NCBI RefSeq assembly: GCF_003002055.1
Contig: NZ_PVZF01000020.1
Span: 1 to 40,310, forward strand
DNA length: 40,310 bases
Source of the DNA: Kineococcus rhizosphaerae
Lineage (GTDB): Bacteria; Actinomycetota; Actinomycetes; Actinomycetales; Kineococcaceae
Direction of reading: 5' to 3'
Part shown: piece after piece, positions 24,412-30,402 of the stretch
How the letters are laid out: each line of letters begins with the position of its first letter
How positions within the stretch are numbered: the first letter of the stretch is position 1
Translations under genes and position numbers: made by a program
Notes under the pieces: generated by a model
Told to the model about the DNA's origin: nothing
Databases searched by the model: none
Seen by the model: only the letters and a program-made list of their open reading frames with translations

Positions 24412-25203
24412 TCAGGACCAGGTGGCGGTGTCCGGGTCGACGCCGTGGGCGCGGGCGTTGGCCTCGACGACGGCGCGCAGCCACGCGGCGAGCCCGGGTT
24501 CGACCGCGTCGTAGTGCGCGCGGAAACCCTCCTCGGTGGTGTAGCGCCGGGCCAGGCAGACGTGCCGGGCGTGGGAGCAGTCGAGGTGGACGGCGATCGA
24601 GGCGCGGTGCCGTTCGGCGAGGGCGTCGGCGGCCGGTGAGCCGGGTTCGACGTCCGCCCGCTTCGCCGCGCCCAGGTCCGCTTCGAGGGCGGCGACGTCG
24701 CGGGCGAGGAGTTCCCAGTCGCGCGGGGTCCGGTCCGCGGCGTGCTCGGCGTACTGCCGCCAGGCGTCGGTCCCGCCCCAGCGCTCACGGGCGACGGCGG
24801 TCCAGGCGGGGTCCCAGCCGTCGCCGAAGAGCGCGACCTGCTCCGCGGGGGTGAGCTGGGGGCCGTGCTCGGTGGCGTCGATGAGCCGGTCCACGGCGGC
24901 CAGGGCCCGTCGCGTCCGGTCGAGGCGGTCGAGGAGTTCCGCCCGCTGCCGGTGCAGCAGTTCCAGGGCGTCGCCGCCGGTGCCGAGGAGGTCGACGATG
25001 TCGGCCAGCGGGACGCCGAGTTCGCGGTAGCGCAGGACGCGGTGCAGACGGGCGAGGTCGTCGCAGGTGTAGGTGCGGTAGCCCCCGGCGGTGCGGGCGG
25101 TGGTGACGAGACCGAGGGTCTCCCAGTGGTGCAGGGTGCGCACGCTCACGCCGAGCTGCTCGGCGGCCCGGCCGACGGCGATCGGTTCGTCCACGCGGGT
25201 CAT
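24412..25203 (-). CDS. MerR family regulator with TipAS antibiotic-recognition domain
   Basis: A 263-aa regulator. The N-terminal MerR winged helix is at residues 6-75 (VGRAAEQLGVSVRTLHHWETLGLVTTARTAGGYRTYTCDDLARLHRVLRYRELGVPL). A coiled-coil dimer helix lies at about 75-110, and a TipAS-like all-helical domain at about 120-260 (SHARHVCLARRYTTEEGFRAHYDAVEPGLAAWL). TipAL proteins sense thiopeptides and other multidrug ligands; a Cys in the SHARHVCLA region is not at the usual TipAS adduct site, so covalent sensing is uncertain. It lies between glyoxalase and esterase genes, which may be its targets. Confidence 0.87.
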   Translation of the reverse strand: MTRVDEPIAVGRAAEQLGVSVRTLHHWETLGLVTTARTAGGYRTYTCDDLARLHRVLRYRELGVPLADIVDLLGTGGDALELLHRQRAELLDRLDRTRRALAAVDRLIDATEHGPQLTPAEQVALFGDGWDPAWTAVARERWGGTDAWRQYAEHAADRTPRDWELLARDVAALEADLGAAKRADVEPGSPAADALAERHRASIAVHLDCSHARHVCLARRYTTEEGFRAHYDAVEPGLAAWLRAVVEANARAHGVDPDTATWS

Positions 25204-25207
25204 CGTG

Positions 25208-25708
25208 TCAGCCCGGGACGTCGAGACCCAGGTCGCGCAGGTCCTGCGCGGCCGGGCTGCGGGGGTCCAGGGGCAGCGCGGCGGTCAGGACGACGCGGGT
25301 GCCCTCGGGGGTGCGGACCTCCAGCTCGAGGCTGTTCCAGGGTCGGCGCTCGGGGCCGGTGGTGCAGCCGGGGACGAGGTGCTCGCACGCAGCGGCGACC
25401 TCGTCGAGCTGGCGCAGCACGCACGCGACGTTCGGGCCGAGGGCGGTGCAGGTGGACGGGTCGCCGGGGACGAGCAGGACGTCCTGGAAGCGCCAGCGTC
25501 GCAGGTGGGTGAGCCGGCCGGGGACGGTGAACAGGTCGACGAACCCCAGGCCACGGGTCCAGAACTCGACGGACGCGGCGAGGTCGGCGGTGGGGACGGT
25601 GGGGAACATCGGCATCCCGTAGACGCGGTCCTCGACGGGCGGGGGTTCGGCGTCGAGGTCGGGGACGGGGACGGTGCTGTGGGTGGTGTCCATCACGTAG
25701 CGGCTCAC
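25208..25708 (-). CDS. VOC/glyoxalase family protein
   Basis: A 166-aa protein with a single glyoxalase-type beta-alpha-beta fold unit: FPTVPTADLAASVEFWTRGLGFVDLF, then a central strand region, then SLELEVRTPEGTRVVLTA. Such proteins act in antibiotic binding (bleomycin-resistance type) or lactone/extradiol chemistry; no clear metal ligands can be fixed. GTG at 25708 has GGGGA upstream; ATG at 25693 is an alternative. It ends 5 nt before the MerR start, giving a glyoxalase > MerR-TipAS > esterase operon that may respond to one toxic compound. Confidence 0.78.
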   Translation of the reverse strand: MSRYVMDTTHSTVPVPDLDAEPPPVEDRVYGMPMFPTVPTADLAASVEFWTRGLGFVDLFTVPGRLTHLRRWRFQDVLLVPGDPSTCTALGPNVACVLRQLDEVAAACEHLVPGCTTGPERRPWNSLELEVRTPEGTRVVLTAALPLDPRSPAAQDLRDLGLDVPG

Positions 25709-25773
25709 GTCCCCGACGGTCCGGCCTGACGTCGCGTCAGGGTCAAGCCACCTCGACGATCCAGTTCTCGATG

Positions 25774-25779
25774 TACTGT
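25774..25779 (+). promoter_or_regulatory. putative -10 of the CmtR-like gene (leaderless)
   Basis: TACTGT fits TANNNT and is followed by 6 nt and the GTG at 25786. This supports GTG 25786 rather than the ATG at 25771, which would lie upstream of the transcription start. Confidence 0.5.
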
Positions 25780-25785
25780 CGTGGG

Positions 25786-26097
25786 GTGATCGCGACGCAC
25801 GCCCAGGTCCTGGCCCGCTTCGGCCACGCCCTGTCCGACCCCACCCGGTCCCGGCTGCTGCTGGCGCTGCGCGAGTCCCCGGGGTACCCGGCCGAACTCG
25901 CCGACCTGCTCGGGGTGTCCCGGCAGTCGCTGTCGAACCACCTGTCGTGCCTGCGCGGCTGCGGCCTCGTCGCGGCCGTCCCCGAGGGCCGCCGCGTCCG
26001 CTACGAGATCGCCGACGCCCGCATGAGCCACGCCCTGGGCGACCTGCTCGGCGTCGTCCTCGCCGTCAACGAGGAACTGTGCGAGGTGGTCTCGTGA
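25786..26097 (+). CDS. cmtR: ArsR/SmtB family metal sensor, CmtR-like
   Basis: A 103-aa ArsR-type repressor closely resembling mycobacterial CmtR, a Cd(II)/Pb(II) sensor. The shared block is SNHLSCLRGCGLV with Cys55 and Cys59 in the recognition-helix region, and a third Cys99 is in the C-terminal tail (NEELCEVV). These correspond to the three-cysteine CmtR site. HTH is DPTRSRLLLALRES through GVSRQSLSNHLSCLR. GTG start after TACTGT. The stop overlaps the CDF gene start (GTGA), so repressor and exporter are co-transcribed. Confidence 0.85.
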   Translation: MIATHAQVLARFGHALSDPTRSRLLLALRESPGYPAELADLLGVSRQSLSNHLSCLRGCGLVAAVPEGRRVRYEIADARMSHALGDLLGVVLAVNEELCEVVS

Positions 26098-27020
26098 GCC
26101 ACGGGCACGGCCACGGTCACGGCCACGAGCTGGCCCAGAACCGGAAGCGGCTCACCGCGGCGCTTGCGGTCACCGCCACCGTCCTGGTCGCCGAGGCCGT
26201 CGGTGCGTTCGTCTCCGGGTCGCTGGCCCTGCTGGCCGACGCCGGCCACATGCTCACCGACGTCGCCGGTCTCGTGATCGCGCTCATCGCCGCGTCGCTG
26301 GCCGCGCGCCCGGCGTCGGCACAGCGCACCTGGGGGTACCGCCGGGCCGAGGTCCTCGCCGCGACCCTGCAGGCCGCGGCCCTGCTGGCCATCGGCGTCT
26401 TCGTCCTCGTCGAAGGGGTGAAGCGACTCGTCGAACCGCCGCAGGTCCACTCCGGGGCGATGGTCGTCTTCGGGGTCGTCGGCCTGCTCGGCAACGTCCT
26501 CGCGCTGTGGCTCCTGCTGCGGGGGAACGCGAAGGCCAACGTCAACGTGCGCGCCGCGGTCCTGGAGGTCGTCAACGACGGGCTGGGGTCGGTGGCCGTG
26601 CTGCTGGCCGCCGCCGTCATCGCCCTCACCGGGTGGACCCGCGCCGACGCCGTCGTCTCCCTCGTGATCGGGGTGCTCATCGTCCCCCGCACGCTGAAGC
26701 TGCTGCGGGAGACGACGTCGGTGCTGCTGGAGTCCACCCCGCCGGGGCTGGACCTGGAGGACGTGCGCCGCCACCTGCTGGAACTGCCGCACGTCCACGC
26801 CGTCCACGACCTGCACGCCAGCCTCATCACGACGGGCCTGCCCGTGCTGTCCGCGCACGTCGTGCTCGACGACTCCTGCTTCCGGGACGGGCACGCGCCG
26901 GAGATCCTCGACCGGTTGCAGTCCTGCGTCGCCGAGCACTTCCCCGTCGCCGTCGAGCACGCGACGTTCCAGCTCGAACCCGTCGGGCACTCCGGTCACG
27001 AGACCGCGACGCACGACTAG
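26094..27020 (+). CDS. cation diffusion facilitator (CzcD/ZitB-like) metal exporter
   Basis: A 308-aa CDF transporter with six predicted helices. It starts with a His-rich N-terminus (HGHGHGHGHE). The helix-2 metal motif is DAGHMLTD. In helix 5 the usual HxxxD is ExxxD (EVVNDGLGS); I recall Glu here in other actinobacterial members. A C-terminal cytoplasmic ferredoxin-like domain (VHAVHDLHASLITTGLPVLSAHV) ends the protein with HSGHETATHD. It exports Zn, Cd or similar cations using the proton gradient. Co-transcription with a CmtR-like sensor suggests cadmium or lead efflux. Confidence 0.92.
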   Translation: MSHGHGHGHGHELAQNRKRLTAALAVTATVLVAEAVGAFVSGSLALLADAGHMLTDVAGLVIALIAASLAARPASAQRTWGYRRAEVLAATLQAAALLAIGVFVLVEGVKRLVEPPQVHSGAMVVFGVVGLLGNVLALWLLLRGNAKANVNVRAAVLEVVNDGLGSVAVLLAAAVIALTGWTRADAVVSLVIGVLIVPRTLKLLRETTSVLLESTPPGLDLEDVRRHLLELPHVHAVHDLHASLITTGLPVLSAHVVLDDSCFRDGHAPEILDRLQSCVAEHFPVAVEHATFQLEPVGHSGHETATHD

Positions 27021-27100
27021 GGCGGATCCTGGAGGAGCGACGTCACGGACACCTCGAGGAGCGCGGGGTGTCGACGGCGTGCACGAGGGAAGGTGTCCTG

Positions 27101-27328
27101 GTGAGCGAGAAGCCGTGGTGGCACACCACGAAGACCCGCAAGCAGTCGCTCCTCCTGGGGCTCACGTGGAGCCTGCTCGCCGTCGCCCATTGGGCACTCC
27201 TCGACTACCGCGGCACCGCGACCTGGCGACTGCTGCCGCCCATCGGCTTCTCAGTCCTGGGGCTCGTCTACATCACGTCCTGGGTCATGCGTGGGCGCCA
27301 CGAGCGCAGCAGCAACACCTCGCCGTGA
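27101..27328 (+). CDS. small membrane protein, unknown function
   Basis: A 75-aa protein with two hydrophobic segments, residues about 15-35 (SLLLGLTWSLLAVAHWALL) and 45-63 (LPPIGFSVLGLVYITSWVM). They are flanked by basic residues (TTKTRKQ; MRGRHER). GTG at 27101 has GAGGGAAGG about 8 nt upstream, which decides the start; the longer frame overlaps the CDF gene out of frame. I do not recognise the family. It may be expressed with the CDF gene 80 nt upstream. Confidence 0.6.
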   Translation: MSEKPWWHTTKTRKQSLLLGLTWSLLAVAHWALLDYRGTATWRLLPPIGFSVLGLVYITSWVMRGRHERSSNTSP

Positions 27329-27356
27329 GCTGGATCGTCCCGGGGTGCGGGGGCGT

Positions 27357-27386
27357 GGTCGTCCCGCGCCCAGCGCACGATCAGGG
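27357..27386 (+). repeat. dispersed 30-bp repeat, copy 1
   Basis: GGTCGTCCCGCGCCCAGCGC and ten further bases match copy 2 (28667-28696) at 25 of 30 positions. Other copies are at 28667 and 28842. It lies in the gap before the antitoxin gene. Confidence 0.5.
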
Positions 27387-27459
27387 ACGGCGGCAACTCT
27401 ACAGTCTTGCCCAAGACCGGGTGATTGCGGAACAGATGGTGGAGCGCCAGAATGGCGCC

Positions 27460-27693
27460 ATGCCCAGCGTTCAGATCAAGGACGTTCCCGACGAGACGCA
27501 CGCCGTCCTACGGCGTCGCGCCGCTCTTGCTCACCAGTCCCTGCAGGAGTACCTCCTCGCCAAGCTCGTCCAGGAAGCCAGCACCCCGTCCCTCGAGGAA
27601 GTCCTCGAACGAGCCGGTGGGCGAGCCGGCGGCAGCTTGTCCTTCCGCGATGCCGTGACGGCGGTGCACGAGGACCGTGACCACCGTTCGTGA
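27460..27693 (+). CDS. VapB/FitA-type antitoxin
   Basis: A 77-aa protein. The N-terminal MPSVQIKDVPDETHAVLRRRAALAHQSLQEYLLAKL is a ribbon-helix-helix/FitA-like DNA-binding domain, and the Gly-rich C-terminus (GGRAGGSL) ends in an acidic and basic tail that would wrap the toxin. Its stop overlaps the PIN-domain gene start (GTGA), which is the standard toxin-antitoxin layout. ATG at 27460 follows a TGGCGCCA palindrome that may be the autoregulatory operator. Upstream, 27400-27450 may hold the promoter (TACAGT near 27399). Confidence 0.85.
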   Translation: MPSVQIKDVPDETHAVLRRRAALAHQSLQEYLLAKLVQEASTPSLEEVLERAGGRAGGSLSFRDAVTAVHEDRDHRS

Positions 27694-28082
27694 TCGTCGT
27701 CGACGCCAGCGTCCTGGCCCCAGCACTCGTCGACGACGGGCCCGACGGGGATCGGGCCCGGGACCGTCTGCGCGGCGAGATCCTCACCGCTCCTGAGGTG
27801 ATCGACCTCGAGGTGGCCTCCGTCCTGCGCCGCGCGGCCGCGGGCGGACGCTTGCCCGAGCGTCGTGCCGATCTCGCCCTGCGCGACTTGATCGACCTTC
27901 CCCTGCGACGTGCCGCGCACCGAGCCCTCCTGCCTCGCTGCTGGGAGCTGCGGCACACCGTCACCAGCTACGACGCCGCCTACGTCGCCTTGGCCGAGGC
28001 CCTGGACGTCGTGTTGGTCACCGCCGACGCGCGTTTGTCGCGTGCGCCGGGGATCACGTGCGAGGTGGAAGTCCTGAGCTGA
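27690..28082 (+). CDS. VapC-type PIN-domain ribonuclease toxin
   Basis: A 130-aa PIN domain protein. Acidic active-site residues are all visible: Asp5 (VIVVDASV), Glu41 (VIDLEVASVL), Asp95 (TSYDAAYVALAEAL) and Asp113 (LVTADARL). They coordinate Mg2+/Mn2+ for RNA cleavage. GTG start overlaps the antitoxin stop. VapC toxins usually cut tRNA or rRNA; the target here is unknown. The pair appears intact and is followed by repeat-rich DNA, which fits an accessory region. Confidence 0.9.
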   Translation: MIVVDASVLAPALVDDGPDGDRARDRLRGEILTAPEVIDLEVASVLRRAAAGGRLPERRADLALRDLIDLPLRRAAHRALLPRCWELRHTVTSYDAAYVALAEALDVVLVTADARLSRAPGITCEVEVLS

Positions 28083-28122
28083 TCCACCCGCACGTGCCGC
28101 TGTCGAGGACGTCGCGGACGTC

Positions 28123-28175
28123 GCGGTCATGGCGACGAGCGCAACACTCGCTCATGGCGAAGAGCGGATGACCGC
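28123..28175. repeat. inverted repeat enclosing two tandem copies of an 18-bp repeat
   Basis: GCGGTCAT (28123-28130) and ATGACCGC (28168-28175) are perfect inverted repeats. Between them CGGTCATGGCGACGAGCG (28124-28141) and CGCTCATGGCGAAGAGCG (28149-28166) are direct copies, 16 of 18 identical and 25 bp apart. A third copy lies at 28710-28727. The element sits between vapC and the deaminase gene and could also form an RNA hairpin that ends vapBC transcription. Confidence 0.55.
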
Positions 28176-28205
28176 ACACCCGCCGGTCGACCCGACAATG
28201 GTGCG

Positions 28206-28649
28206 GTGCCCGTCGATGAACCACTGATCCGAGCTGCCGTCGATCAAGCCGACCGCCGTTGGCCGCGGCGCGACGCCGTAGCTGCTGCGATTCGCCTCGA
28301 GGACGGTGCAATCCTGACGGGTGTCTCACTGGCCAACTACAAGGCCGCGATGACCCTGTGCGCCGAGACCGGTCCGATCTGCACCGCGTACTCCAACGAC
28401 CAGACGATCGTGGCGTCGGTGTGCGTGAGCATCGACCGGGCCATCGGCACGCGATCGGTGCTCGCTCCGTGCGGGACGTGCCAGGAACGACTCGCCCTCT
28501 GGGGACCCGACGTCGATGTCGGTGTCGCCGACCCCGCGGATCCGGCCGCGTGGTCCAGCCGGAAGCTGCGCGAGCTGATCCCCTTCTACTGGGCTGCCGC
28601 GTCACAGGTGGACAGTGCATGGCCGGCGGTGTCTGACCACGAGTGGTGA
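28206..28649 (+). CDS. cytidine deaminase-like zinc enzyme
   Basis: A 147-aa protein of the cytidine/blasticidin-S deaminase fold. Zinc ligands and catalytic acid are visible: Cys52 and Glu54 in LCAETGP, and Cys89 and Cys92 in APCGTCQERL. Length fits a tetrameric CDA, but the first residues are less conserved and the substrate may be cytidine or another nucleobase compound. GTG at 28206 is chosen since it opens the similarity (VDEPLIRAA); no clear ribosome binding site. It stands alone in a repeat-rich stretch next to vapBC. Confidence 0.8.
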   Translation: MPVDEPLIRAAVDQADRRWPRRDAVAAAIRLEDGAILTGVSLANYKAAMTLCAETGPICTAYSNDQTIVASVCVSIDRAIGTRSVLAPCGTCQERLALWGPDVDVGVADPADPAAWSSRKLRELIPFYWAAASQVDSAWPAVSDHEW

Positions 28650-28666
28650 GCCCAGGACGACCGCGC

Positions 28667-28696
28667 GGTCATCTCGCGCTCAGCGCACGATCACGC
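28667..28696 (+). repeat. dispersed 30-bp repeat, copy 2
   Basis: GGTCATCTCGCGCTCAGCGC and ten further bases; the best copy of the family. Matches at 27357 and 28842 with 25 of 30 identities each. Lies in the 312-nt gap 28650-28961, which contains only repeats and no gene I can support. Confidence 0.55.
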
Positions 28697-28709
28697 TCAG
28701 CCGGCCTAC

Positions 28710-28727
28710 CGCTCATGACGAACAGCG
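28710..28727 (+). repeat. 18-bp repeat, third copy
   Basis: CGCTCATGACGAACAGCG differs from the copy at 28149-28166 at two positions. It lies just after dispersed repeat copy 2. Confidence 0.5.
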
Positions 28728-28841
28728 CGATGCCCGTCCGCTGGAGTGGTACGTTCCGACCCACTCACGAGACGTGAATAGGTTGCAACGCAACACTTCG
28801 GCGGAGCGTCGACATCGCGTGCACCGAGTCGAAAACCTCAC

Positions 28842-28871
28842 GGTCATCCCGCGCTCGGTGCACGTTCACGG
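28842..28871 (+). repeat. dispersed 30-bp repeat, copy 3
   Basis: GGTCATCCCGCGCTCGGTGC and ten further bases; 25 of 30 positions match copy 2. A weaker fourth resemblance starts at 29111 (GGTCATCTGGGTCTG) but degenerates quickly. Confidence 0.45.
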
Positions 28872-28961
28872 CGCTCCGGAGACGTCCACTGGTGTCGACG
28901 AGTGGGCGGTGAGGAAGCTGGCCTGCGAAGATCCGAATCCGTCGTCGATCGAGGAGCGACC

Positions 28962-29063
28962 GTGCTGGCCGACTCACCCATGACCATCGTGATGATCGTG
29001 ATCGTGGTGATCGCGGTCGTCATCGTCGGTCTCCTGGTCGCACTGGCCGAGCGCCGCCGCTGA
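28962..29063 (+). CDS. 33-aa single-helix membrane protein
   Basis: A short frame starting GTG at 28962, encoding MLADSPMTIVMIV, then a continuous hydrophobic stretch of about 22 residues rich in Val and Ile, then ALAERRR and a stop. A strong GAGGAG ribosome binding site (28951-28956) at ideal spacing supports translation. ATG at 28980 is an alternative start giving 27 aa. The positive C-terminal tail would stay in the cytoplasm. I do not recognise a family; it may be a small regulatory membrane protein or type-I-toxin-like peptide, which is speculation. Confidence 0.5.
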   Translation: MLADSPMTIVMIVIVVIAVVIVGLLVALAERRR

Positions 29064-29221
29064 CGACCATCCCCGTGGGGGCACCGTGAGGCCGCCTCGG
29101 TCGACCTCGCGGTCATCTGGGTCTGCCCCCGCGCGATGTGCGTGAACCGGGACTGGCAGCGCATCCACGTCGGTCGGATCGGCCCGGTGCAGCTCGGCGC
29201 AGGAGCCGAGCGCCCGCCAGG
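29064..29221. other. gene-free stretch
   Basis: I see no supportable gene, only a degenerate repeat resemblance at 29111. It continues upstream and downstream with low-confidence minus-strand frames. Confidence 0.4.
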
Positions 29222-29407
29222 TCACGGCAGTTCACCGGGACGGACGGAGGCGACGAGGTCGCCGAGCGGGACGGCCGGTCCCCGGGAACGAGCCGGTCCC
29301 GGCGGAACACCGTCCGGTGAGCGCCTCGCGACCTCGAACCAGGACGGCACCCCTGCCGTGAACTGTTCCCAGTTCCGTTCCCGTCGCACGGTGCCGTAGG
29401 CGCTCAC
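29222..29407 (-). CDS. hypothetical 61-aa protein, possibly a remnant
   Basis: A GTG-started frame encoding MSAYGTVRRERNWEQFTAGVPSWFEVARR and a Pro/Arg-rich segment, ending PLGDLVASVRPGELP. The N-terminal half has natural-looking composition, with Trp and Phe residues not expected from random GC-rich frames. The start overlaps the stop (GTGA) of another minus-strand frame at 29405-29594 that also looks protein-like. That pattern suggests a former two-gene operon. No family recognised. Confidence 0.3.
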   Translation of the reverse strand: MSAYGTVRRERNWEQFTAGVPSWFEVARRSPDGVPPGPARSRGPAVPLGDLVASVRPGELP

Positions 29408-29594
29408 CGCGCTGTGGTCGGGACTCGGGCACCGTCGAGGAGGACGTCTTCGAGCACCTGGCGCATCCGCACCTCGGCGGCCCGGTCGTCGCCGCCGCGC
29501 CTGGTGACGAACTGCTCACGAGCCTCCCGGGTGACCCGGACCGGCGAACTCGGACCGCTCGCCCGGCCCGGAGCGGCCGGTGGTCCACCGTCCG
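29405..29594 (-). pseudogene. possible 5'-degraded small gene
   Basis: This frame reads WTDGGPPAAPGRASGPSSP then VRVTREAREQFVTRRGG and RAAEVRMRQVLEDVLLDGARV, ending TTAR and TGA. The helical Arg/Glu-rich second half looks like a real small protein. No ATG, GTG or TTG start lies in frame before residue MRQ, although a GGAGGAGG sequence and GTG occur upstream in another frame, so a frameshift is likely. Coupled by GTGA to the 61-aa frame. The pair size recalls toxin-antitoxin modules, but nothing proves it. Confidence 0.25.
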
Positions 29595-29683
29595 TCCACG
29601 AAACCTCCTCCGCGGGAACCCGGCCCCTGCCGTCCGGCTCCTTGCGCCGTCGCCGCGGGGCGGCTACGGTTCACAAACCAGAG

Positions 29684-29693
29684 TGACTAGTCA
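29684..29693. promoter_or_regulatory. TetR operator-like palindrome, site 1
   Basis: Perfect palindrome TGACTAGTCA within AGTGACTAGTCATT (29682-29695). A matching site AATGACCGGACATT lies at 32275-32288 before the TetR gene. Shared pattern is A-R-TGAC-Y-R-G-W-CATT. It lies 88 nt before the start of the redox set at 29781. Confidence 0.6.
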
Positions 29694-29780
29694 TTCTACT
29701 TTCGGGACCGATCGTGTCCCGCTCCCCGACCGGGCCGCAGAACCCCCGGTCCCCCGCCCGTGACCGTCGAGAGGACCACC

Positions 29781-30374
29781 GTGCGCACCACCGACTCCCC
29801 CGCCCCCACCGCGACCGGCACGCCCGCCGCGACCACCCCCACCGCGACCCTGCGCAAGCTGTACCTCGCCCGCTTCGCCTTCGCCCTCGTCTGGGCCGGT
29901 GTCGTCCTGTCCATGGCCGACACCCTCGGCGGCCTCACCGCCGCCCTGCTCGTGCTCTACCCGCTCGTCGACGTCGCCGCCGCCGTGGTCGACGCCCGCG
30001 CCTCCCGCGCCGCCGGCGCCACCCGGCGCTCCCTGACCGGCCTCCACGTCAACGTGGCCGTCAGCCTCCTGACAGCCGTCGCCGTGGGTGTGGCCGCCAC
30101 CTCCGGGATCCCCGCCGTCCTGCGCGTGTGGGGGGCCTGGGCCGTCGTCGCCGGCCTCGTCCAGCTCGTCGTCGCCGTGCGCCGCCGCCGCGCCGGGGGC
30201 CAGTGGCCGCTCATCGTCAGCGGCGCCGTCTCCACCCTGGCCGGCGCCTCCTTCATCGCCAGTGCCGGCACCGGTGACCCCACGCTGTCCGGCGCCGCCG
30301 GCTACGCCGTCCCGGGCGGGATCTTCTTCCTCGTCTCCGCCCTCCGCCTGGGCCGCAGCGCCCGGAACCGCTGA
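29781..30374 (+). CDS. integral membrane protein, DUF308/HdeD-like
   Basis: A 197-aa membrane protein with a Thr/Pro-rich N-terminus of about 25 residues. About six hydrophobic segments follow (from FAFALVWAGVVLSMAD, through LLVLYPLVDVAAAVVDA and SLLTAVAVGVAATSG, to GGIFFLVSALRL). This fits the DUF308/HdeD class. GTG at 29781 with GAGAGGA upstream is preferred over GTG at 29760. It heads a set ending in TetR at 32921 and lies behind the TGACTAGTCA palindrome, so repression by that TetR is likely. Function unknown. Confidence 0.75.
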   Translation: MRTTDSPAPTATGTPAATTPTATLRKLYLARFAFALVWAGVVLSMADTLGGLTAALLVLYPLVDVAAAVVDARASRAAGATRRSLTGLHVNVAVSLLTAVAVGVAATSGIPAVLRVWGAWAVVAGLVQLVVAVRRRRAGGQWPLIVSGAVSTLAGASFIASAGTGDPTLSGAAGYAVPGGIFFLVSALRLGRSARNR

Positions 30375-30402
30375 CCGCACCCACTCCGACGAAGGACACG
30401 CC

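Noticed and set aside
27660-28200. Insertion sequence around vapBC
   Set aside because: No transposase frame and no terminal repeats with target duplication; only an 8-bp inverted repeat at 28123/28168.
27357-29150. CRISPR array
   Set aside because: Repeats are few, imperfect and irregularly spaced, and no cas gene is present.
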